From a virus: a DNA stretch of 64,000 bases. The translations under genes were made by a program, and so were the position numbers. The notes under the pieces were generated by a model that searched no databases, was not told the DNA's origin, and saw only the letters and a list, made by a program, of their open reading frames with translations. The stretch is taken from IMG/VR virus record IMGVR_UViG_3300008261_000075, positions 1 through 64,000 of that record; one strand, written 5' to 3'. Shown piece after piece: positions 53,517 to 60,961 of the stretch (position 1 is its first letter; each line of letters opens with the position of its first letter).

Positions 53517-54370
53517 TATGTACCCCACTCATTTTTAAACAACGGCACTTGCAAACGGTCACTGTAGCGCCATCCACGTTTCATTGCAGCCAATGCTACA
53601 TTCTTTGCGTTCAGCGTGTACACACTTTCAACGCCGCCTACAGGCATTAGATAAACATGACCTTTAAACCCTGCTTCGCGATATTCCTCCACAGCATGTT
53701 CTGCATCAATAATATCTTCTTCAGTTGCTACTACAAACTTCAAATATGCCGTGCCAACTTCTTCGTACTCGCAAACAATTTCTGGCTTAATTGCATCAAA
53801 CCAATTCTCGCCACTTGCCGGCAGTTTAGCACTTACACTAAAGGTAAGTTCTTTTCCTACTACGCTATTCCATTTTCTTAAATATTCTTTAAACTCTGGT
53901 GTAAGTTTCTGGGTACCGTTTGTTTCAAATGTGATCTCTTTTAATCCGCGCATCTTAGAATTATTCAACAAGTCTGGATAAGCACGTTGCCAGCCTAGCA
54001 AAGGCTCACCGCCTGTAATAACCAAATGTTCATCCTGCCAATCATTATGCGGAATGATTTCCATGATGCGATCTACAATGGCTTCACTAGTAAGCATAGG
54101 ACTAAGATCTTTAAAATCTGGATGCCAGCTGGCATAGCTGTCACAACCAGTGCTAACTAATGGCAAGTCTTCGTATTTTGTAAATGGAGTAATCATTGTA
54201 TGTGTAGCCGCAATGTCTGTTGCTTCGTGACTAATTTCACCACGCGGCATGCCAAACCCACTACATTTAAAGTTACAACCAAATGTACGTAAGAAAACAG
54301 ACGGTACACCCATATACCGTCCTTCACCTTGTATACTATAAAATAATTCTGCAATTTTAATCTTTGACAT
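53516..54370 (-). CDS. queE: QueE-like 7-carboxy-7-deazaguanine synthase (radical SAM)
   Basis: Would convert 6-carboxy-tetrahydropterin to 7-carboxy-7-deazaguanine, an intermediate of preQ0. Evidence: start IAELFYSIQGEGRYMGVPSV typical of QueE, radical-SAM FGCNFKCSG, and HLVITGGEPLLGW (GGEP). The third cluster cysteine is displaced: Cys32 and Cys36 are spaced normally, but residue 39 is Phe and the next candidate is Cys76 in TGCDSYASW, giving CX3CX39C with a roughly 38-residue insertion. At 284 residues it is longer than bacterial QueE (about 210-245). FolE and a QueD-like gene elsewhere in this block complete a pathway. Confidence 0.87.
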   Translation of the reverse strand: MSKIKIAELFYSIQGEGRYMGVPSVFLRTFGCNFKCSGFGMPRGEISHEATDIAATHTMITPFTKYEDLPLVSTGCDSYASWHPDFKDLSPMLTSEAIVDRIMEIIPHNDWQDEHLVITGGEPLLGWQRAYPDLLNNSKMRGLKEITFETNGTQKLTPEFKEYLRKWNSVVGKELTFSVSAKLPASGENWFDAIKPEIVCEYEEVGTAYLKFVVATEEDIIDAEHAVEEYREAGFKGHVYLMPVGGVESVYTLNAKNVALAAMKRGWRYSDRLQVPLFKNEWGT

Positions 54371-54698
54371 TCTGTTTCCTAAATTCTTCTACATCTTTGA
54401 TTGCTAATTGTAACACAGATGCATAGTTTAGTGCAACCTGTTTGGTCATAATAATACAAGATTCAGTTTCAACATAACCTTTGGTTAGCAACTTCCAAAT
54501 ATGTGTCCAACGTCTAGTAGACCAAAAATTTGTTCTTGTTTGGGTATAGACTGTTACTGTAACACCTACGTCCTCCGCCTCTACATCTATAGTATGTGTA
54601 CAGTCGTTATCACCGCATTGGCATACAGCTTTGTACATTTTACTAGAACCCCAATCGTTGATTAGGAGTATACCATTGGCAGGTTCTTGTGCGCTCAT
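54357..54698 (-). CDS. Conserved phage protein with Cys pairs, unknown
   Basis: A 113-residue protein with a Cys-rich N-terminal part (YKAVCQCGDNDCTHTIDVEA) that could bind zinc, then VTVYTQTRTNFWSTRRWTHI and a C-terminal helix. It overlaps queE by 14 bases and the upstream gene by four bases. No family is recognised. Confidence 0.65.
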   Translation of the reverse strand: MSAQEPANGILLINDWGSSKMYKAVCQCGDNDCTHTIDVEAEDVGVTVTVYTQTRTNFWSTRRWTHIWKLLTKGYVETESCIIMTKQVALNYASVLQLAIKDVEEFRKQNVKD

Positions 54699-55012
54699 CG
54701 TAAGACCTCTAGTGTTGAAATTTTAGCAATCTTTTCACCAAAGTCTTCGTCTTTGCCAATAACATATATTTGATGATCGTGTCTGTCAGTTTTACGGTCA
54801 TAGCGAGTAAACTCTACAACCTTGCCACCTACAGCGTTGTATACTTTGAACTGTAGTGTAGCTTCGCTATCAACGTGAGCACGACCACTGATAGTGCTGA
54901 TAGTATTGCCACGACTCAACTTAGGACTTGGATAACAATCCTCTGGCTGGTCTCTAGCATTTTCCCAATCCTCACGTACCCATTTAACCACCATTCTTTT
55001 AAACCAGTTCAT
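54695..55012 (-). CDS. Conserved phage protein, unknown function
   Basis: A 105-residue protein starting MNWFKRMVVKWVREDWENAR, an amphipathic basic helix, followed by a beta-rich domain (ATLQFKVYNAVGGKVVEFTR, DHQIYVIGKDEDFGEKIAKI). It looks like a small DNA- or membrane-surface-binding protein, but this is only an impression. Both ends overlap neighbouring genes by four bases. Confidence 0.65.
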   Translation of the reverse strand: MNWFKRMVVKWVREDWENARDQPEDCYPSPKLSRGNTISTISGRAHVDSEATLQFKVYNAVGGKVVEFTRYDRKTDRHDHQIYVIGKDEDFGEKIAKISTLEVLR

Positions 55013-55227
55013 TTACAAGTCTCCAACCATTTATCTAAACGATCAACAGCCTCTTCAAAATCAACAGCCCAAACTTTAGCTTCAATTTCTCCGTCGACTA
55101 TTTGCATGTTAAACGGAACAACTCCGTTAAATCTAAAGTCAGCTGGTGTGTTTACACATACAGTAAACTCCTGCAAATTTTTTGCGCGACTAATAAATTG
55201 ATCCATAATATCTTTAGCAGTATCCAT
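55009..55227 (-). CDS. Small phage protein, unknown
   Basis: A 72-residue acidic protein (FRFNGVVPFNMQIVDGEIEA, KVWAVDFEEAVDRLDKWLET). The strand-helix layout resembles small conserved proteins of T4-like phages. It starts one base inside the stop of the upstream gene and overlaps the downstream gene by four bases. Confidence 0.63.
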   Translation of the reverse strand: MDTAKDIMDQFISRAKNLQEFTVCVNTPADFRFNGVVPFNMQIVDGEIEAKVWAVDFEEAVDRLDKWLETCK

Positions 55228-55733
55228 TATTCTTCCTCAGGTTTAGGGTTATCCGTACTCCACGGCCACGATGTTCTAGGATCCGGCCGCGGTTTAAGTT
55301 TAACGTTTTCTTCAATAACTGTGCCGTCATCTTCGCACAGATCAATTTGATACGGAGCAATGATGTGAACCGCAGTGTCTTCTTCTAGCCAATCATGTTC
55401 CCCGTCAAACAACCAACCAGCGCCACCATCGTAGTAAGCTTCTCGGATAGCTTCTTGTTCTTCTTCACCGATATCATCACTAAACTCAATTTCAATGTTA
55501 ATGCTGTCATCAAACTCACAACCCCAGCCTGCATCAGCTCTAGCATAAGCAACATCATCGCCCTCCCAAGGAAGGTTGCAGTCTAAGTCGCCCTCCACAA
55601 AACCTTGACCCCAACGATAAGTTTCGTCAATGGTAAAAGAACTAATGCTACCGTCTGCATTTTCTCTAAACATTTCTACATGATAGACAATGCTTTTCTT
55701 TTCAAGTGGTTTAATTACATATACTTGGCTCAT
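55227..55733 (-). CDS. Acidic conserved phage protein, unknown
   Basis: A 168-residue protein with a strong excess of Asp and Glu (for example INIEIEFSDDIGEEEQEAI) and several Trp/Gly motifs (GAGWLFDGEHDWLEED). The strong negative charge recalls DNA-mimic proteins, which is a guess from composition only. It lies ten bases downstream of folE and is probably on the same transcript. Confidence 0.65.
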   Translation of the reverse strand: MSQVYVIKPLEKKSIVYHVEMFRENADGSISSFTIDETYRWGQGFVEGDLDCNLPWEGDDVAYARADAGWGCEFDDSINIEIEFSDDIGEEEQEAIREAYYDGGAGWLFDGEHDWLEEDTAVHIIAPYQIDLCEDDGTVIEENVKLKPRPDPRTSWPWSTDNPKPEEE

Positions 55734-55742
55734 AATTTTTCC

Positions 55743-56423
55743 TTAACGTGGTTTCTTTGTACCCTGATCATCTTTAAATGCGCCTTTAAGTACTGTAGTC
55801 TGTGTTAGACTAGAGTGTGCCATAATACCACGGTTTTCACAACAGCCGTGTGTGGCTTGAATGTATACTGCTACGTTTTCTGAGTTGGTTGCTTTTTGGA
55901 TTTCCCTAGCAATGTCATTACAAAGTTCCTCCTGGAGAGTACCTCTACGGGCACACCACTGAGCGATCCTTGTATACTTGCTAAGTCCGATGAGTTTCTC
56001 AGCCGCAATAATACCAATATAAGCAACGCCAGCAACGGGTTGGTGATGATGGCTACACATACTGCGAAGCTCACTACGAACAACCAACATACCTTGATAA
56101 CGGTCTGTCGAGTCATTTGGAAACGCGGTTGCGTCTGGTGCTGGTTCATATCTTCCTGCCATTATTTCATTAAAGTACATTTTAGCAAGACGTCTTGCTG
56201 TACCTTTGCTGTTAGGATCAGTTTCTCGATCAATCAACAGGGTGTCTAATACTTGTTCAAATGCTGTTGTTGCTTCGTTGATTAAAGAATCTTTTTCAAC
56301 ATCGCTAATGTATTCGCTGATATTGTCGCCAGCCCAGAAACGTTTGTTATTTTGTTTGAGCCTGTTGCGGATAACCTGGCTAAGAGGTCGTCCGTCTTCT
56401 TCTTTATAATGTAGTTCTGACAT
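55743..56423 (-). CDS. folE: GTP cyclohydrolase I FolE
   Basis: Converts GTP to dihydroneopterin triphosphate, first step toward folate or, with QueD and QueE, 7-deazaguanine. The 226-residue protein has the zinc-site motif MCSHHHQPV (Cys123, His126), GLSKYTRIAQWCARR, and the second zinc cysteine in ATHGCCENRGI (Cys194 or Cys195). These agree with the type IA enzyme. A near-consensus sigma-70 promoter at 56463-56492 starts transcription here, and the gene heads a run reaching QueE. A role in DNA modification or in thymidylate cofactor supply (with ThyX) is possible. Confidence 0.93.
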   Translation of the reverse strand: MSELHYKEEDGRPLSQVIRNRLKQNNKRFWAGDNISEYISDVEKDSLINEATTAFEQVLDTLLIDRETDPNSKGTARRLAKMYFNEIMAGRYEPAPDATAFPNDSTDRYQGMLVVRSELRSMCSHHHQPVAGVAYIGIIAAEKLIGLSKYTRIAQWCARRGTLQEELCNDIAREIQKATNSENVAVYIQATHGCCENRGIMAHSSLTQTTVLKGAFKDDQGTKKPR

Positions 56424-56462
56424 TTATTCTCCGAGTTAGTGTCGTGGATGACATATACTAGT

Positions 56463-56492
56463 AGTATATAGGTTTATTTAGGTCAAGGTCAA
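56463..56492 (-). promoter_or_regulatory. Sigma-70-like promoter of folE
   Basis: On the minus strand TTGACC, 18 bases, TATACT lie 40 bases before the folE start. A second overlapping TTGACC copy sits six bases closer but with too short a spacer. The 80-base gap is one of the few in this half of the window. Confidence 0.7.
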
Positions 56493-56503
56493 GTTTTCTC
56501 TGC

Positions 56504-56725
56504 TCAAACATTATCGGGAATTTTGTTTAAGATTTGGCAAAGTGATTTGACATCATCGTTGGTCATGAAGAAATTATAAGTTTGGCTGTCTACAACCTCG
56601 CCATTGTTCAAACTCTCCTGTATAAACTCTACAGAATTATAATCTTCTGGTCTAACACATTTCCAACTTTTAACACGAAGACGGAATCCTTCGCTTTCTT
56701 TAACAACTTCATTTAATACGTTCAT
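56504..56725 (-). CDS. Small phage protein, unknown
   Basis: A 73-residue protein from ATG 56725, which has a strong AAGGAGAAATAC leader; the longer frame to 56758 lacks one. Features: FRLRVKSWKCVRPEDYNSVE and YNFFMTNDDVKSLCQILNKI. No family recognised. Just downstream lies the folE promoter, so this gene may end the preceding transcript. Confidence 0.65.
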   Translation of the reverse strand: MNVLNEVVKESEGFRLRVKSWKCVRPEDYNSVEFIQESLNNGEVVDSQTYNFFMTNDDVKSLCQILNKIPDNV

Positions 56726-56735
56726 GTATTTCTCC

Positions 56736-57302
56736 TTAAAAAATAAGATCGGCTGCAATTACAAATCGATCTTGAGTTGATTGTGGTATCATGGGCCTAT
56801 GATACACTTTACCAGGGTAAACAATCCAAGTAAAATCTTTTGGTACAGATTTAAATCTTTCAAGATTTTCTACGCCATTATAGGCAAATTCTGTACCACA
56901 TTCTGTTTTGTCTGCAACATCATCAGGAATGTGCAAATAGTACACACCACTTAGTGTGCGCTCCTCACCGTATTGATGAGTATGCCAGAGCCTTTCCCGA
57001 TCTTCTTGAATAGTGTTTGAAGTCATAAAACTCCAAGCCATTAGTTGTTTAATTGGAACTTCTTTTCCAAGATACATAAAACAACTAAAGATAAAACTCA
57101 TTCTAAATTTTAACCAAGTAGGATCTTGGATTCCAAACAAATTAACTTCTGTTTGATACTTTGGTGAATTTTTAAAATATCTACCTTGATCAATAAATTC
57201 TCTAATTTGTGACTTTGCACTATTGTGATCGTCAGAAGTTATAACCGAACTAAAATCGTATTCTTCAAAAGTTTCAAAGCCGTTATTAAATACCACTGTC
57301 AT
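56736..57302 (-). CDS. 2OG-Fe(II) oxygenase-like protein
   Basis: A 188-residue protein with the double-stranded beta-helix pattern of the putative phage 2OG-Fe(II) oxygenase group: RLWHTHQYGEERTLSGVYYL provides the first metal-ligand region, and FTWIVYPGKVYHRP the distal His, followed by DRFVIAADLIF. Such proteins are very common in marine T4-like phages. The Fe ligands were placed by pattern only, and the substrate (nucleic acid, protein or small molecule) is not known. It overlaps the 57299 gene by four bases. Confidence 0.7.
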   Translation of the reverse strand: MTVVFNNGFETFEEYDFSSVITSDDHNSAKSQIREFIDQGRYFKNSPKYQTEVNLFGIQDPTWLKFRMSFIFSCFMYLGKEVPIKQLMAWSFMTSNTIQEDRERLWHTHQYGEERTLSGVYYLHIPDDVADKTECGTEFAYNGVENLERFKSVPKDFTWIVYPGKVYHRPMIPQSTQDRFVIAADLIF

Positions 57303-57556
57303 AGTCGTTCACTTAATAGTATGCGGCATAACTGCTCGTCTTTTTCATTTTTAAAATGAAACTCCATAAAGTCTTCAAATGGGTGATAGACAAACCTATC
57401 ACCGGGTAAACCAAACACTTCCAATACCATGGCACATGTTTCATTCCACCACGATGTTCCTTGATTGTGCCAATCTACTCGAACACAATAACTAAACTTC
57501 TTTACGGTAATTACCCTTTTCTGGGATAACGTGTCTAACACCGCCTCTTGGGTCAT
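57299..57556 (-). CDS. Small phage protein overlapping the HIT gene, unknown
   Basis: An 85-residue protein (FSYCVRVDWHNQGTSWWNET, FGLPGDRFVYHPFEDFMEFH). Its ATG at 57556 lies 65 bases inside the HIT gene in another frame, but has a strong AAAGGAG six bases away, and no other start exists before the conserved-looking part. The overlap therefore seems genuine. No function is recognised. Confidence 0.65.
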   Translation of the reverse strand: MTQEAVLDTLSQKRVITVKKFSYCVRVDWHNQGTSWWNETCAMVLEVFGLPGDRFVYHPFEDFMEFHFKNEKDEQLCRILLSERL

Positions 57557-57866
57557 CCATATCTCCTTTGCGTCGCGGAATCATATGTACATGTGGGTAC
57601 ATTACTGTTTGACCAGCAGCCTCGCCAACATTTTGTCCGATGTTGAACGCTTCCCACCGTCCAAGTTCAACGCCTTCAAACCCGAATTTATATGCGGCTT
57701 TGAAGCACTCCCAGAGATTAACACTTTGCTCTTCGGTAGGCACAAATAGCAAATGCCCGGGGGTAACTGGATATGCGTCTCTAAACACCCAAAAGTCTTT
57801 TGATCGGAATTCAATTTCAGTCCACGGTGCTCGATTTTCATCTAAGGCCCTTTCAAGGTTGGTCAT
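57492..57866 (-). CDS. HIT-family hydrolase-like protein
   Basis: A 124-residue protein with the histidine-triad layout: FWVFRDAYPVTPGHLLFVPT (substrate-binding strand) and AFNIGQNVGEAAGQTVMYPH followed by VHMIPRRKGD. The HxHxH triad reads Y90-P-H92-V-H94, with the first His replaced by Tyr. HIT proteins hydrolyse nucleotide phosphoramidates or dinucleoside polyphosphates. The start at 57866 (MTNLERALDENRAPW) fits the family better than 57881. It overlaps the 57299 gene by 65 bases. Confidence 0.8.
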   Translation of the reverse strand: MTNLERALDENRAPWTEIEFRSKDFWVFRDAYPVTPGHLLFVPTEEQSVNLWECFKAAYKFGFEGVELGRWEAFNIGQNVGEAAGQTVMYPHVHMIPRRKGDMDDPRGGVRHVIPEKGNYRKEV

Positions 57867-58014
57867 CTTTAATCTCAGCAAGTTGTTCTAGTAAGTATTC
57901 TCTATACATTCTTAACGATTCGCTATGACGATCTGCGTTAGTAGGCATGTCTTTTACTTTTTCTAGGTCTGCATTTACTTGCGATATTCTTTGTAAGATT
58001 TCATCTTTAGTCAT
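57853..58014 (-). CDS. Small helical phage protein, unknown
   Basis: A 53-residue ORF (MTKDEILQRISQVNADLEKV, then KDMPTNADRHSESLRMYREY). It fills the gap between the phosphoribosyltransferase, with which it shares an ATGA overlap, and the HIT gene, which it overlaps by 14 bases. The packed arrangement on both sides and the coding-like sequence make it a probable real gene, perhaps forming a coiled-coil hairpin. Confidence 0.68.
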   Translation of the reverse strand: MTKDEILQRISQVNADLEKVKDMPTNADRHSESLRMYREYLLEQLAEIKDDQP

Positions 58015-58508
58015 TTAACCCACCATTCCTCGTATGGAAATTCAATCCAAACATCTTTCTCAGCTTTATTAACTTCCATGCCCCAGTAATTCATTCCGAC
58101 ATTGCACTTACTACTAAGATTATCAACGACTACAGCAAACCTAACATTATTACCCCAGACACCTTCCCATTTAGGATCGTCGGGAAAGCAACCGCTTGGC
58201 CAGTCTTTCATAATCCAGTTTAAAGTAGTTCCTTGGTCATTAATATCGTCAACAATGAGAATGTTTTTATTATTATATGCATCTTCAGCCATTCCTAGAT
58301 CGCTAACAGTTTCAATGTTATCTCGAAGACTAACCTGTAGCGGCTTCATAGGGATGTTAAAATATTGACTAATCATTACAGCAGGCAATAACCCACCACG
58401 ACTAATACCTACAATGTAGTCAGGTTTCCAACCAGTACGTTGAATAGTAGAACACATGTTTAAAACAAGCAATTTAAATTCTTTAAATTTTATTAAACGC
58501 TTGTTCAT
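58011..58508 (-). CDS. Phosphoribosyltransferase-like protein
   Basis: A 165-residue protein with a type I PRTase fold: PDYIVGISRGGLLPAVMIS for the phosphate loop region and the PRPP-binding NILIVDDINDQGTTLNW at 83-97. A hood-like N-terminal helix precedes it. Type I PRTases salvage purine or pyrimidine bases; the acceptor base cannot be told, though hypoxanthine/xanthine-guanine type enzymes have this size. It could feed nucleotide pools or relate to the deazaguanine genes nearby. Confidence 0.83.
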   Translation of the reverse strand: MNKRLIKFKEFKLLVLNMCSTIQRTGWKPDYIVGISRGGLLPAVMISQYFNIPMKPLQVSLRDNIETVSDLGMAEDAYNNKNILIVDDINDQGTTLNWIMKDWPSGCFPDDPKWEGVWGNNVRFAVVVDNLSSKCNVGMNYWGMEVNKAEKDVWIEFPYEEWWVK

Positions 58509-58759
58509 TGAATGTTCCTTTTGGTAGTGCTATTATCTTCTGACAAAGATCGAACAATTTGTTGTTGCACATCTTCATCGAGAGTGTCAAGATCTTCAGC
58601 AGTAATTTGAGTCGACATAGCTTCGAGCTCTTCTTTACTTTTGTTCTCAAACATGTCCATAATGTCTTTAATCATTTGATCAAGCTCTTCTTGAGTGCCA
58701 TCAAAATGATCAAAACATCCTGGCGCAAATTCGACTTTGAGTTTTTTGTCTTCAGTCAT
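58505..58759 (-). CDS. Small acidic phage protein, unknown
   Basis: An 84-residue acidic protein from ATG 58759 (MTEDKKLKVEFAPGCFDHFD), with a long C-terminal helix rich in Glu and Asp (EELDQMIKDIMDMFENKSKE). A longer frame to 58819 overlaps the upstream gene without reason. The start overlaps the stop of the upstream gene by eight bases. This family occurs widely in T4-like marine phages as hypothetical protein. Confidence 0.67.
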   Translation of the reverse strand: MTEDKKLKVEFAPGCFDHFDGTQEELDQMIKDIMDMFENKSKEELEAMSTQITAEDLDTLDEDVQQQIVRSLSEDNSTTKRNIQ

Positions 58760-59156
58760 CGTCGCCTTTAATTGTTTCAAATGTTCTGTATTTTCCCAAT
58801 GCCGCAATGTATTCGTCATACAATTTCTTTAGCTTTGGGTGCTTAGCCTCTAGTTTAACATCTCTTTCGGGAATTTGCAAGACTTTTTCGATTGTGGTTA
58901 ACCGTTCTTCTAAATCTCTACCGTTAATAACCATTCGACCTGTAACTTCTAATTCTGGCGGATTGGTTTGTTTAACAGTTAATGCAGGATTGGTATTGAC
59001 AGTGCCATTAGCCCAAATATTAGAATAAGAAGTACCGTTACTACCAGTAGATGTTAAAAACTGTCCGTTCGTAGTGTTAGTAGTATAGTTTACTAAAGGT
59101 ATTGCTCCGTATCCTGGACTAACCGCGGAGTTTACGTTCTTGTAAGTAGCTGTCAT
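58752..59156 (-). CDS. Small fibre-like protein with helical tail, unknown
   Basis: A 134-residue protein from ATG 59156 (MTATYKNVNSAVSPGYGAIP). The N-terminal 75 residues are Thr/Asn/Ser/Gly-rich and look like a structural low-complexity region. The C-terminal part is helical (LEVTGRMVINGRDLEERLTT, HPKLKKLYDEYIAALGKYRT). The layout matches that of the gene at 59573. It overlaps the cupin gene by 38 bases. It may be a small virion component; not proven. Confidence 0.62.
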   Translation of the reverse strand: MTATYKNVNSAVSPGYGAIPLVNYTTNTTNGQFLTSTGSNGTSYSNIWANGTVNTNPALTVKQTNPPELEVTGRMVINGRDLEERLTTIEKVLQIPERDVKLEAKHPKLKKLYDEYIAALGKYRTFETIKGDDD

Positions 59157-59598
59157 TGTGAATCCATTTATTATCAACAAGAAATCCCCATTCTCGTTTT
59201 TGTGGACCAGGCATAAACAAGGTCCATGCAGTTACACCGGCTTTAAGCTCAATGCGATGATAGCTATTAGGACTGCAAATACGAAAATGACCAGGCCTGC
59301 GCCAATGCCGTGTCTCACTGATCTTGACTCCAGTTGAATCAAAGTTAGGAGTCCATTCATAATAACCACCTTTTAAAATCAATGTGGCATACGGCCATGG
59401 ATGATCGTGTATATCATCCGGATCACCTTTTAAAAATTTATGTAAAAATACATTAAACGGGAACGTTTTTCTATCTTTTAGAAAAAGATAATATCTTTCT
59501 AGATAGGGTTGATTATCAACTCGATCCATAATGATCCTTTTTCGATCATGCTTTTCTAAAAAAGAAAAGAATTTATTTTTTATCTGTTGGATTATCAT
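59119..59598 (-). CDS. Cupin-fold protein
   Basis: A 159-residue protein with a cupin-like core: FNVFLHKFLKGDPDDIHDHP followed by WPYATLILKGGYYEW and a second motif near RPGHFRICSPNSYHRIELKA. The His/Asp residues in DIHDHP and SYHRI could bind a metal. Cupins cover many functions, for example sugar or cysteine metabolism, and nothing indicates which applies. It lies between two structurally similar small genes and overlaps both by a few dozen bases. Confidence 0.72.
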   Translation of the reverse strand: MIIQQIKNKFFSFLEKHDRKRIIMDRVDNQPYLERYYLFLKDRKTFPFNVFLHKFLKGDPDDIHDHPWPYATLILKGGYYEWTPNFDSTGVKISETRHWRRPGHFRICSPNSYHRIELKAGVTAWTLFMPGPQKREWGFLVDNKWIHNDSYLQERKLRG

Positions 59599-59977
59599 AA
59601 TCGTCTTTCACAAGTTTATAAGTAGTTTTAAACTTTTCAAATGCAATTTTCAATCCAGGATACTGCTCGCACATTTCTTGAATTCTTGTCCATTGCGGAA
59701 ATGAATTGACCCATTCTTCGTCACTCCAGTAATACGGTGAACTATCGAGTGTTACTGTATTAATAGTACCAGACACTGCGCCACCGTTTGTTATAGTAAA
59801 ACTACCAGTTGCACCTACACCACCTATACCAGCACCGGTGTTATAAAAATAAGTACCTCCGGTATTGCTTAGAGTAATTGTATCTGATGCAACCATAGTA
59901 GATACATTCTGAGATGAGAACTCACCGGAATCATCTAATGTTATTGAGTAGCTTGGTTGCGCTGAAGAATTGTTCAT
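59573..59977 (-). CDS. Small fibre-like protein with helical tail, unknown (second)
   Basis: A 134-residue protein from ATG 59977, preceded by AAGGA at eight bases. The N-terminal 85 residues are Ser/Thr/Gly-rich beta-like sequence (FTITNGGAVSGTINTVTLDS), and the C-terminal part helical with WSDEEWVNSFPQWTRIQEMC and PGLKIAFEKFKTTYKLVKDD. Same length and layout as the 58752 gene, which suggests related roles although the sequences are diverged. It begins inside the displaced 3' end of the glycosyltransferase gene. Confidence 0.62.
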   Translation of the reverse strand: MNNSSAQPSYSITLDDSGEFSSQNVSTMVASDTITLSNTGGTYFYNTGAGIGGVGATGSFTITNGGAVSGTINTVTLDSSPYYWSDEEWVNSFPQWTRIQEMCEQYPGLKIAFEKFKTTYKLVKDDYDNPTDKK

Positions 59978-60128
59978 GTAGTGCATCCTTTTGTTTTCTT
60001 ATTTGCGGCAAGAAAGAAGCATAGTTTTCCATGTATTGAGTTATTTTATAACATATAGCAGGTCTAAACATTTCGTATGCTTCAAAACTTTCAGTCCAAT
60101 AGCATCTACTACGGCACCTTCGTACCAA
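59931..60128 (-). other. Displaced C-terminal part of the GT-B gene
   Basis: In the next frame, from about 60098, the sequence reads WTESFEAYEMFRPAICYKIT onward to a stop at 59931, which looks like a natural continuation of a GT-B glycosyltransferase after ...GISWYEGAVVDAI. The annotated frame instead runs into an out-of-frame tail ending at 60041. One extra T in GCTATTGGACTG would restore the frame. Confidence 0.6.
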
Positions 60129-60961
60129 CTGATGCCAAGTGTTTCTTGTAAGTTAGCACTGAACACTAGTTTAGCCTCGCCTAACAAATTATGATACTCG
60201 TTCTTTGTAAGTTGCTGATCCTGACAAACAACAAATTCATATTGTGGTAAGTGTTCTTTTAGATCACGGAATATGTCAACTTGTTTTTCTGGAGCGATAC
60301 GATGCGGGAAAAGAATAAGATCACGCTTGGGCATGTTTTTATACATTAACAATGTATCCTGCATATACTCCATAGGCCAGCCAGTACGTACAAATCTAGG
60401 ATCTTCACCATTTAGGATTTCTTCTAAGTGTTCACTATACCAAGGATTTTCTGTAGGATAATCATTTAGTAAATTTGTATAGAACAACTTGATATGGAAA
60501 TCTGTAGCAAAGTAGTTATGATCAAATGCGTGAAAGAAACTCTTCTCAGCATGTCTAACCCAAGGCTTATTACCTACAAGACGTCCTAAAAAGTCTTGCG
60601 GATCATAACTACCAGCATGCCATAAGCCGTGAGTGACTACTGGAATGCCCAGCAATTCACTCATATACTTTAGGTTAATGATACCCGGGTGCCAAGCATC
60701 AGTAAAAATAAAGTGATCACCGGGATGAACGGCTCCGTCGCAAAATAGACGACCCATCTGCTCCACTTGTGCTGATTTATAAATGTTGGTACCGCCAAAA
60801 TTAAGGAACGCACCCGGAGTAGTTGCTGTAGGAATGTCTGTAGGCCCACATAGAACTTGAACATTGTGTCCTGCCTTTTTAAGTAAAGTAGGTACATGGC
60901 GCTTCCACTGCGCCGTATACCTGGTTTCAACTGCTTCTAAATCAACTAAAAATACGTTCAT
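60041..60961 (-). CDS. GT-B glycosyltransferase, C-terminus frameshifted
   Basis: A 306-residue protein of the phage GT-B (GT1/GT4-like) kind: GDHFIFTDAWHPGIINLKYM in the acceptor half, LILFPHRIAPEKQVDIFRDL (R..PEK donor-binding start) and FSANLQETLGISWYEGAVVD in the donor half. The last 18 residues are likely out of frame; the natural C-terminus of about 55 residues is in the next frame (see 59931-60128). If the frameshift is real the enzyme may be inactive or altered. Sugar and acceptor are unknown. Confidence 0.75.
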   Translation of the reverse strand: MNVFLVDLEAVETRYTAQWKRHVPTLLKKAGHNVQVLCGPTDIPTATTPGAFLNFGGTNIYKSAQVEQMGRLFCDGAVHPGDHFIFTDAWHPGIINLKYMSELLGIPVVTHGLWHAGSYDPQDFLGRLVGNKPWVRHAEKSFFHAFDHNYFATDFHIKLFYTNLLNDYPTENPWYSEHLEEILNGEDPRFVRTGWPMEYMQDTLLMYKNMPKRDLILFPHRIAPEKQVDIFRDLKEHLPQYEFVVCQDQQLTKNEYHNLLGEAKLVFSANLQETLGISWYEGAVVDAIGLKVLKHTKCLDLLYVIK

